Assembly (NCBI GenBank): GCA_025463135.1
Contig: JAOAPY010000003.1
Span: forward strand, 1-36,126
DNA length: 36,126 nucleotides
Reading direction: 5' to 3'
From: Acidobacteriota bacterium
GTDB taxonomy: Bacteria; Acidobacteriota; Blastocatellia; Pyrinomonadales; Pyrinomonadaceae
Shown here one piece after another: positions 1 to 6,764 of this stretch (position 1 is its first letter; each line of letters begins with the position of its first letter). The position numbers and the translations under genes are program-made. A model generated the notes under the pieces. That model did no database searches, had not been told where the DNA came from, and saw nothing but the letters and a program-made list of their open reading frames with translations.

Positions 1-358
1 CTAACTGCCCTCAGGGTAGTGGGTTAGTTTCGCAGCAACTGTCCGACAAACTTTAGTTTGTCGCGGCGTTACGACAAGCTATTTAGTTTGTCGCGGCGTT
101 ACGACAAGCTAAAGCTCATCGGACATCAAACTGACCCACTACCTGCCCTCAGGGTAGTGGGTTAGTTTCGCGGCAAATGTCCGACAAACTTTAGTTTGTC
201 GCGGCGTTACGACAAGCTAAAGCTCATCGGACATCAAACTGCCCCACTACCTGCCCTCAGGGTAGTGGGTTAGTTTCGCAGCAACTGTCCGACAAACTTT
301 AGTTTGTCGCGGCGTTACGACAAGTTAAAGCTCATCGGACATCAAACTGACCCAATAC
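1..358. repeat. Tandem array of 108-nt hairpin-forming units
   Basis: Three consecutive units begin at 5, 143 and 251, each opening with CTGCCCTCAGGGTAG. Units 2 and 3 are 108 bp; unit 1 is 138 bp because of an internal 30-bp duplication. Within unit 2, three nested complementary arm pairs are visible: 154-168 with 236-250, 179-184 with 227-232, and 189-201 with 210-222 around the loop CGGCGTTA. The whole unit could therefore fold as one long interrupted hairpin of about 97 nt. The first bases of the window look like the end of a further unit, so the array probably continues upstream. It is non-coding and ends 143 bp before the lipase gene. Its function is unknown; a REP/MITE-like element or a structured transcript are both possible. 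Confidence 0.9.
52..111. repeat. Perfect 30-bp direct duplication inside the first hairpin unit
   Basis: Positions 52-81 and 82-111 are identical over 30 bp and abut exactly. The duplicated piece carries the apical stem-loop (TTTGTCG, loop CGGCGTTA, CGACAAG), so unit 1 has two tandem apical hairpins instead of one. This accounts fully for its 138-bp length against 108 bp in the other units and suggests recent slippage or unequal copying. Confidence 0.9.
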
Positions 359-501
359 CTGCTCTTGGGAGTCTCTTGCGCCGCTTTCGGTTTTCGTTAT
401 AACCTCTACAGCTTCTTGGAATTGACACCTCAAGCTCAAGTGGGAACAGCCGACTGTCGGCATTCAGCTCAACGTCTACCTTTCAGATAGGAGAACCTCA
501 A

Positions 502-1824
502 ATGGCAAGCACACCTACGTCAATACCTTTCACTCTTCTAGTCGAGGCGACCAACAACGTCACTCAGTCTCCTCCACCAGCGCCCTTTGATGCGGGCATG
601 GCCTATCTTCTGGGCCAATGTTGCAGTCTAACGTATTCACAGTTTGATCAGGATTCAATTAGTACAACAGATTTCTCCGTCTTTAGTCTTCTTGGCTCGC
701 TGCAGGGGTACACGATAAGCGCTTCCAATTTACAGCCGTTCACCGCTTCTGAGGCGAATGAGCCAGGCCCCACCACTGGAGACGTTGGCGATTATTATCA
801 AGTGATGGCTGGGTTCGCCGTACGGTTGACGTTGACTCCACCCAACAACGGCAGTCCTCAGGACATAATTGTTTTTGCCCTGCGCGGCACGCGGACGTGG
901 GATGAATGGCTCGACGATGCCGACGGTTTTCCCGTCCCCTTCGCGGGCATCACCGGACTTGCTGACGGTCTTGGATCAGTGCACGCAGGTTTCTATTCGT
1001 TCTATACAATTGGAACTGACGGCCACGTGGCAGCAAGCGGTGAAGAGCTAAGTAGGAATATTAGTCAGCGTGCTCCCGGCTCGATTGCGGCTCAAGTGGC
1101 AGAGTATGTTACGAGCTTCCCATCTAAGCTTCCGACTTATGTGACCGGGCATAGTCTGGGTGGAGCCGTGGCGACGCTGTGTGCGCTCGATCTCGCCTAT
1201 AACTTCGGCCAGAGCTATTCCGAACTATACATGTATAGTCTTGCGAGTCCGCGTGTCGCTGTGGGTATCTCTGATTCGTTCGGTATTCCGCTTCCCACGC
1301 TGGGTAATCAGCAGGGGTTCATTTCGAATTACCAGATTTATGTCCCGAATAATTATCAAATCGTCCACGCCGCTGACATCGTGCCCATACTTGGTCCTTT
1401 AGTTACCAATGTTGGTCCATTGATCTTGAGTTGCGCCCAAATCACAGATCCATATCAAGTCGCGGGAAGTGGGGCGACGGCAACGGCAACTATCGCCAAT
1501 GGCGCGGTTACCGGGATTACCACCAATAACGATAAATACACAGGCTATCTCAGTGCGTTTCCACCGAGGGTAGGATTGTCAGGAGGTGGTGGAGTTGGGG
1601 CTACCGCAAAGGCTTCGGTGGACTTATTAGGATATCTCAGCTTCGCTATTACCAACCCGGGCTCCGGCTACACGTCCGCGCCAAACGTGGAGATTCTCAC
1701 GAGCGGATCGTTCTCTCAAAATGTTGTAAACTTTTGTGCCCAGACTGGAGACATCGGCGGTAATCATGCCTGTGTGAACACCTACGTTCCTTATCTGTTG
1801 GCACTGGCGAATGATTTTCAATAG
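502..1824 (+). CDS. Class 3 (fungal-type) lipase family protein
   Basis: 440-residue alpha/beta hydrolase of the Lipase_3 family, expected to cleave ester bonds of acylglycerols. The nucleophile elbow GHSLGG lies at residues 216-221 (Ser218). Typical flanking blocks are ALRGTRTWDEWLDD near 126-139, VHAGF near 160 and YSLASPRV near 245. The likely catalytic Asp is Asp292 in HAADIVPI, and His422 in GGNHACVNTY is the candidate His. Between Asp and His, residues about 320-405 form an inserted Gly/Ala/Thr-rich segment containing NPGSGYTSAPNV, a repeat type known from bacterial surface and phage-tail proteins. No signal peptide is obvious. The start is supported by AGGAG at 488-492. The gene stands alone, converging on the VWA gene. 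The lipase fold is clear; the substrate is unknown. Confidence 0.88.
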   Translation: MASTPTSIPFTLLVEATNNVTQSPPPAPFDAGMAYLLGQCCSLTYSQFDQDSISTTDFSVFSLLGSLQGYTISASNLQPFTASEANEPGPTTGDVGDYYQVMAGFAVRLTLTPPNNGSPQDIIVFALRGTRTWDEWLDDADGFPVPFAGITGLADGLGSVHAGFYSFYTIGTDGHVAASGEELSRNISQRAPGSIAAQVAEYVTSFPSKLPTYVTGHSLGGAVATLCALDLAYNFGQSYSELYMYSLASPRVAVGISDSFGIPLPTLGNQQGFISNYQIYVPNNYQIVHAADIVPILGPLVTNVGPLILSCAQITDPYQVAGSGATATATIANGAVTGITTNNDKYTGYLSAFPPRVGLSGGGGVGATAKASVDLLGYLSFAITNPGSGYTSAPNVEILTSGSFSQNVVNFCAQTGDIGGNHACVNTYVPYLLALANDFQ

Positions 1825-1937
1825 CTACGCCTGGGGCCGCACGCATCCTGCGTGCTGAGGTTGGATTGATAGTCCTATCCATTGCAGAGAGGAACTAGCG
1901 CCACTACAGCACGACAGAGGGGTGCTGTCCCAGGAAT

Positions 1938-3095
1938 TCAATTCTTACCGTTTTCCCCTGGCGGGGTTGCGGTTGCGATGTAGCTATCTCGCGCTCGGAC
2001 CACGAGATTGGGAACGCGGACGCGGACCTTGATGTCGCGCTTTTCACCGGCGTGCACCTGCCCTTTCGGGTAATAACCCAAACTGTATTGTCGTCCCAGT
2101 TCGTCCATAATCGCACCGAATGATTGCTGTATGTCGACCAACGTGTCCGCATTGTATAACCGGCCGCCCGTCTCGTCTGCCAGGGTGCGGAGATAGCCGG
2201 CGCCGATCGCGTACTCCTTTTCCATTTTGACCTGCACGCGCGCGCGGATTTTGGGATCCACAATCTGGCCCAATCTTTCGGGAAGCTGCGGGAGGGTGTT
2301 GTACTGTACGGTATAGATCATCACATCCGATTCGTCGGCGTCGTGAAGGTTTTTCTTTCGCGAGCCGCGGGTGCTGCCCTGGTCCACTCCATCCGTCAAG
2401 AGAACCACTGCCTTGCGTCCAGGAATTGAGGCAAGCCGCTGATTGAGGACGGTATCGACCGTATCGTAGAGAAGCGTGCCGTCATTTACCGCATCCAAAC
2501 GAAGCCTGACCTTACGCAGTTGACTTACCGTCACCGCTTCCGTAAGAACATTGATCTTCCCGTCAAAGGAAATGAGGAGCAGCCGATCGTTCGGACGAAG
2601 ACGAGCAATGAAAGCATTAGCAGCGGCGCGTATTGCCTGCAGCCGTGTTTGCGTTGAGCCGCTAACGTCCAGCAACAAGGCGACTGTGAAGGGCTGTTCG
2701 ACCGAACCAAAATAGCTGAGTTGCTGTTCCACTCCGTTTTCATAGATCACAAAGTCGTCCTGTCGGAGACTGCCGATGAAGCGACCATTGCGATCCATGA
2801 CCTGGGCCGGTACCGTGATGAGACTGGTGCTGACTCGCACAATATCTTCATCGCTAACTTCGGGCGCAGCCAGGGCATGCGGCTGCTCAGAACCGTTCGT
2901 GCTCTCGGCCGCCAACATCGATGCCGCACTCAATTTCCTCAGGATAGGTGGGGGCGGCGCCGCGCCGAGAATATTGGTAGCGCCCCTCAATATTGGAGAC
3001 ACTGTCGGGGAATCGGGCACTGTCTGCGCCGTTGCGGCTTGACTAAACACACAGGCACAGATCAGGGCCACGAGCCCGGATAAGATCGTTCTCAT
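1938..3095 (-). CDS. VWFA-related Acidobacterial domain protein
   Basis: Exported von Willebrand factor A protein resembling the acidobacterial TIGR03436-type family. I prefer the ATG at 3095, which gives 385 residues beginning with a clear signal peptide (hydrophobic TILSGLVALICACVF, then ATAQ) and has GGAG nine bases upstream. An in-frame TTG at 3146 would add 17 residues without a better SD. The VWA domain carries an intact MIDAS motif DVSGS at residues 143-147 after VALLL, and VLLTDGVDQGS further on. The C-terminal part (KVRVRVPNLVVRARDSYIA) matches the family's usual ending. The role is unknown: a secreted or periplasmic metal-dependent adhesion or binding module is the family inference. 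It converges on the lipase gene. Confidence 0.88.
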   Translation of the reverse strand: MRTILSGLVALICACVFSQAATAQTVPDSPTVSPILRGATNILGAAPPPPILRKLSAASMLAAESTNGSEQPHALAAPEVSDEDIVRVSTSLITVPAQVMDRNGRFIGSLRQDDFVIYENGVEQQLSYFGSVEQPFTVALLLDVSGSTQTRLQAIRAAANAFIARLRPNDRLLLISFDGKINVLTEAVTVSQLRKVRLRLDAVNDGTLLYDTVDTVLNQRLASIPGRKAVVLLTDGVDQGSTRGSRKKNLHDADESDVMIYTVQYNTLPQLPERLGQIVDPKIRARVQVKMEKEYAIGAGYLRTLADETGGRLYNADTLVDIQQSFGAIMDELGRQYSLGYYPKGQVHAGEKRDIKVRVRVPNLVVRARDSYIATATPPGENGKN

Positions 3096-3232
3096 AAGCG
3101 GGGACTCCAGGTATTGCACTGCCCGGTAGAGCATCTTTCGGGCCAAGTGCGTTGACAGTTACGTTCGCTTATGAGAAAGAACTAAAGCCACGAACATCCC
3201 AGCTTTGCAGCGACGGCAAACTCCTGCCTTTG

Positions 3233-3255
3233 TTTGGAAAGCGCACTTGTGCGCC
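3233..3255. repeat. Dispersed palindromic repeat GCGCACTTGTGCGC, copy 1
   Basis: The core GCGCAC-TT-GTGCGC (3241-3254) is a perfect inverted repeat with a 2-nt centre. Including the upstream TTTGGAAA it matches a second intergenic copy at 32299-32321 at 21 of 23 positions. It lies between the divergent VWA and HDAC-like genes and could be an operator or part of a dispersed element. Confidence 0.55.
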
Positions 3256-3380
3256 CCCGTCTAAGAAATCAGGCTTCATGTGAACAGCAGACGGATAAGC
3301 CGCTTTCTAAAACAAGAGACGAATTATTTTAAACAGGACGGTGGGACAAATTGGGACTGGTCGGGGATAATTGACCCGGC

Positions 3381-4325
3381 ATGAAGGTCTCTTACACACC
3401 GCGCTATTACGCAGACATCGGCGAGGGCCATATATTTCCCATTCGAAAATTTGAGTTGGTGCGCGATCGATTGCTGCTCGAGGGGACACTCACAGCTGAC
3501 GACCTGGTAGAACCCGAGCTGGCGGCGCTCGAGGATGTCCTGTTGGTCCACACTGAAGACTACGTGTCGCGCCTCTGTCATGGCCAATTGACACCCAGGG
3601 AAATTCGACGGCTGGGATTGCCGTGGTCCCCTTCTCTGGTGCAGAGGTCTTTCTATGCTGTGGGCGGGACGATAGCCGCCAGTCGGTCTGCCCTGGAACT
3701 GGGTTTCGGATCGAATTTGGCCGGTGGTACCCATCATGCGTTTGCGGACCGCGGCGAAGGCTTTTGTGTATTGAATGATGTTGCTGTCACTATTCGGGTC
3801 TTACAGCGCCAGGGTCTGGTCCAGCGAGCCGCTATTGTTGATTGCGACGTTCATCAGGGCAATGGCACGGCCACCATTTTCGCCGGCGACAGAGACGTCT
3901 TCACCTTTTCTATCCATGGCGCAAAGAACTATCCTTTGTTCAAAGCACAATCGACCCTTGACGTCGAATTGTCTGACAACACAACCGACGATGAGTACCT
4001 GAAGATCCTGGCTGAACAGCTGGATCACGTGCTTCGGCATGAGCCTGACATTGTCTTTTACCTCGCCGGCGCCGACCCTTACTCGGGAGACAAGCTGGGT
4101 CGACTGGCGCTTTCAATCGCCGGCTTGAGAAAGCGCGACGATGATGTCCTGCAGGCGTGTTATGAACGCGAGCTGCCGATCGTCACGGTGATGTCAGGTG
4201 GTTATGGCGAGCAGATCAGTGATACCGTGGAGATTCATTGCAATACCATTCGCTCCGTGCGCAACATTTTCGAACCTGAACGGCAAGCAAACACAAATAT
4301 GGGATTGGCCCACACCTCTCAATAA
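3381..4325 (+). CDS. Histone deacetylase family (AcuC/HDAC-like) zinc hydrolase
   Basis: 314-residue arginase/deacetylase-fold protein predicted to remove acyl groups from lysine or small acylated amines. The family's active-site features are all present: tandem His118-His119 in GGTHHAF, metal ligands in IVDCDVHQGNGT (Asp154/Asp156/His158), the second Asp at 232 in AGADPYSGD, and the catalytic Tyr275 in SGGYG. The N-terminus (YTPRYY, GHIFPIRKF) also fits full-length members. No Shine-Dalgarno is seen; a GATAAT lies ten bases before the ATG, so a very short or absent leader is possible (inference). It is followed 67 bp downstream by mtgA with no functional link. The physiological substrate cannot be told from sequence; bacterial relatives act on acetyl-CoA synthetase or polyamines. 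Confidence 0.9.
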   Translation: MKVSYTPRYYADIGEGHIFPIRKFELVRDRLLLEGTLTADDLVEPELAALEDVLLVHTEDYVSRLCHGQLTPREIRRLGLPWSPSLVQRSFYAVGGTIAASRSALELGFGSNLAGGTHHAFADRGEGFCVLNDVAVTIRVLQRQGLVQRAAIVDCDVHQGNGTATIFAGDRDVFTFSIHGAKNYPLFKAQSTLDVELSDNTTDDEYLKILAEQLDHVLRHEPDIVFYLAGADPYSGDKLGRLALSIAGLRKRDDDVLQACYERELPIVTVMSGGYGEQISDTVEIHCNTIRSVRNIFEPERQANTNMGLAHTSQ

Positions 4326-4392
4326 AGTTGAGCAGCGCAGCAGCTGATCACCGCGGCGTCTGCGAGCGGCCCAAAGCAAATGAAAAACCACG

Positions 4393-5160
4393 ATGAGAGC
4401 GCGAAGAATTCTTAAGATGATCTTACTGATACTGGCCGGGCTGATACTCGGCGGACTCGCGTACCAGGCAATCATGTTTGTGCGCGTTGCGCGGCTGAGT
4501 TCCCGGAATCCAACCTCAACCTCGCTGATGCTGGCCCGCGTACAGGAAGCCCAGGCGAAAGGTCAAACAGCGGTGCACGCCCAAGTATGGGTGCCTCTGG
4601 ATCGAATTTCACCGAACTTACAGCGGGCGGTACTGGCCGGGGAAGACACCAACTTCGCCACGCATCACGGTTTTGATTACGAAGCTATCCAGAAGGCCTG
4701 GGAGCGGGCCCAGCAGGAAGCCCAAAAAGAGGCGAAGAAAGAGGGCGATGACGAACCGGGCTGGTTTCCAGACACATCTGCTTTTAAACGCGGCGCGTCG
4801 ACCATCTCGCAGCAACTTGCGAAGAACCTTTATCTGTCGTCGCAGCGATCATTCCTGCGCAAGGGACAGGAAGCGATACTCACGATCTTCCTGGAGCGCG
4901 CGCTGTCAAAGCGGCGCATTCTGGAGATTTATTTGAACGTTATCGAGTGGGGTGACGGAATTTATGGCGCAGAGGCCGCGTCGCAGCACTATTTCCATAA
5001 ACCTGCAGCGGCGTTGAGCGTCAATGAGGCGGCATTTCTTTCAGCCATGATTCCCAATCCGCGAACGGTCTTGAATCCTCAGGTGAATCCGCGGCGGGTA
5101 GCACGCAGGCAGCGAATTATTCTTCGTGGCATGCCTTACGTAAAACTGCCCGACAAGTGA
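4393..5160 (+). CDS. mtgA: Monofunctional peptidoglycan glycosyltransferase (GT51)
   Basis: 255-residue inner-membrane enzyme that polymerises lipid II into glycan strands. A single N-terminal membrane anchor spans about residues 8-30. The GT51 motifs are in order: LAGEDTNFATHHGFD at 81-95 with catalytic Glu84, GASTISQQLAKNL at 134-146, the KGQEAILTIFLERALSKRRILEIYLN block at 157-182 (in two parts, with the second acidic residue near Glu168), and AAFLSAMIPNPRTVLNP near the end. No transpeptidase domain follows, hence the monofunctional type. Between the first two motifs is an Ala/Glu/Lys-rich stretch (about 104-132) some 15-20 residues longer than in proteobacterial MtgA as I remember it. It runs toward the minus-strand nuclease-like gene. 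Confidence 0.92.
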   Translation: MRARRILKMILLILAGLILGGLAYQAIMFVRVARLSSRNPTSTSLMLARVQEAQAKGQTAVHAQVWVPLDRISPNLQRAVLAGEDTNFATHHGFDYEAIQKAWERAQQEAQKEAKKEGDDEPGWFPDTSAFKRGASTISQQLAKNLYLSSQRSFLRKGQEAILTIFLERALSKRRILEIYLNVIEWGDGIYGAEAASQHYFHKPAAALSVNEAAFLSAMIPNPRTVLNPQVNPRRVARRQRIILRGMPYVKLPDK

Positions 5161-5207
5161 GTTGTCGAAGCTATCATCAGATCAGAAGGGTGTGATGCTG
5201 CGCCTGG

Positions 5208-6326
5208 TCAGAATTTGTCGATCGATAGCGAGCCAAGGAATTCCAAAACCTGCGGATCATTTTCAGTCCCGTTCAAAACGCCAAGTAGGTAGATCTCCAG
5301 ATCGTCTCCGTGACGTCTTGTGAACACGCGAATGAGCCCGGGTGTATCCGGCCCCGTGATGTTGTATTGCCAACCTGCATAGGGACCAAGCTTTACCGCA
5401 TGGTGGCGTTTCGCTTCGTACTTTACGTCACTCGAGAATTTATTTCGTCCAGCCTCCAAGCCAGCCACCAGGCCATTGGTAATATCCTCGACGATCACCT
5501 CGTCCGTTCTGCCATTGACTGGACCCTTGCCCCAGAGAACAAGATATGCCGCACTCCCTCGCTGGCCGCTGCAGTAGTTGACCTCGGCCATCTTTCCATC
5601 GAGCGTCGGCCTGGTTGAGCCTGCGTCATAAGCATCGCCGGGTACCAGCACTGAGAACTTTCCGCCTTTTGGAGCGAGAGTCTTCCATCCCGGATCCAGT
5701 GAGCTGCGGCGCCGGCTGAGAGGCGATCTGGCAATCGTTCCACTACGTAGTAGGTCGGTGCTCGAGAGCGATGAGCGATCTGACTTCGTCCACTCAGTGA
5801 TCGGACTAGCTGCAAGCTTCTGACTGATTTGTTGTTCGCGTCGGAACTCCCACGGTGTCACCGGGGATTTATCTCGCCATAGACCGCGTGCCTCGCTACG
5901 CGCCGCTCTTTCACTATCTACGTATGTTTCTCGCTCAGTATCATTCAGATCGGTCGCCTCTCCCTTGTTGTACCAGGCCACGCCATCCCGAATCATCTGC
6001 GCGCCAACGTCCATATCATCCAGTACTACGCGGCATCGCAAATAGCCGTCCGGTTCGAGACCAGAGCATCGCGCCGTTACATATTTGCCGGAAATCAGTT
6101 GAGAGAGATGCTGTGCAGCGACGTCGGCGTATACCTGGCCCTGGGCGGGCGCAGCAATACCGGCCAGCTTGACCTTTAACGGGTGAACCACACTGATGAT
6201 CGTAATTCGTTCGCCGTCAAATACGTCAACTACCTTTCCATGTAAAGGCGAAGCGCTACCCTGAGTTGAAAGACTCAGCGGTAGCGCCAGCAGAAAGAGT
6301 ATTCGGAATATGCGAGGAGACTTCAT
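5208..6326 (-). CDS. Secreted SNase-fold protein, probably catalytically degenerate
   Basis: 372-residue exported protein. A signal peptide (RILFLLALPLSLSTQGSAS) is followed by a staphylococcal-nuclease-like OB fold at about residues 28-150: HGKVVDVFDGERITI, VKLAGIAAPAQG, YLRCRVVL, MIRDGVAWY. Compared with active thermonucleases, the TPE segment carrying the general-base Glu reads APA here and the preceding Arg is Lys, while the second Arg (YLRCR) is kept. Nuclease activity is therefore doubtful. The C-terminal half (about 215-372: GWKTLAPKGGKFSVLVPGD onward) is a separate domain I do not recognise. It is 60 bp downstream of the roadblock gene on the same strand and might be read from the pil transcript. 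Confidence 0.78.
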   Translation of the reverse strand: MKSPRIFRILFLLALPLSLSTQGSASPLHGKVVDVFDGERITIISVVHPLKVKLAGIAAPAQGQVYADVAAQHLSQLISGKYVTARCSGLEPDGYLRCRVVLDDMDVGAQMIRDGVAWYNKGEATDLNDTERETYVDSERAARSEARGLWRDKSPVTPWEFRREQQISQKLAASPITEWTKSDRSSLSSTDLLRSGTIARSPLSRRRSSLDPGWKTLAPKGGKFSVLVPGDAYDAGSTRPTLDGKMAEVNYCSGQRGSAAYLVLWGKGPVNGRTDEVIVEDITNGLVAGLEAGRNKFSSDVKYEAKRHHAVKLGPYAGWQYNITGPDTPGLIRVFTRRHGDDLEIYLLGVLNGTENDPQVLEFLGSLSIDKF

Positions 6327-6386
6327 GTGCGTCTTCAGACTTCTTTCTGATGATGTGGGCTGACAGTCCCGCAGGGACCATAATGG

Positions 6387-6752
6387 TCAGACAGTAAACT
6401 CCCTGGCCAGTTGCAGCTCTGCTTTTCTTAACTCAAACCGGGCGCGTCCAAGGTTACCCTCCGGATTCAGCGCCAGGACAATAAAATAATCGCGGCTGAG
6501 CAATCGCATTACCACTGTAGAGTCGTCAAGCGATACGACCAGCTCTCGTAAATTGCCGAGGCCGAGGTCCGTTCCAGTTCGCTGGGCACCGCGAACTAAT
6601 GACGTAAACTCGGCCGCCGCAATATCGAGATTTGCATCCTTACCGTCTTCGGCAAGAACCTTCTCAACCGCGATGCCGTCGGTTCCCATGATGAGCGCAC
6701 CGAGGCTTCCCTCGATGCGTTCAAGTATGGTTTCCAGCAGTTCCTTAAACAT
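6387..6752 (-). CDS. Roadblock/LC7 domain protein (MglB-like)
   Basis: 121-residue single-domain protein of the roadblock/LC7 superfamily, small dimeric regulators of Ras-like GTPases; the bacterial prototype MglB controls MglA and pilus polarity in myxobacteria. Family features are the N-terminal helix MFKELLETILERIEG, the strand GALIMGTDGIAVEK, the helix AAEFTSLVRGAQR, then LGNLRELVVSLDDSTVVMRLLSRDYFIVLALNPEGNLGRARFE (in successive strands and helix). AGAGG lies five bases before the ATG, and the gene begins only 12 bp after pilQ, so co-transcription is very likely. No MglA-type GTPase lies in this window. The domain call is good; the link to pilus polarity is inferred from position. Confidence 0.85.
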   Translation of the reverse strand: MFKELLETILERIEGSLGALIMGTDGIAVEKVLAEDGKDANLDIAAAEFTSLVRGAQRTGTDLGLGNLRELVVSLDDSTVVMRLLSRDYFIVLALNPEGNLGRARFELRKAELQLAREFTV

Positions 6753-6764
6753 GTCAACCTCTAT

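Noticed and set aside
1-358. CRISPR-like array
   Set aside because: The units are contiguous 108-nt copies with no unique spacers, and they are longer than CRISPR repeats; no cas genes are present.
1839-1855. GCACGCA-TCC-TGCGTGC hairpin after the lipase gene as a terminator
   Set aside because: The stem is perfect but only 7 bp, and no T tract follows on either strand.
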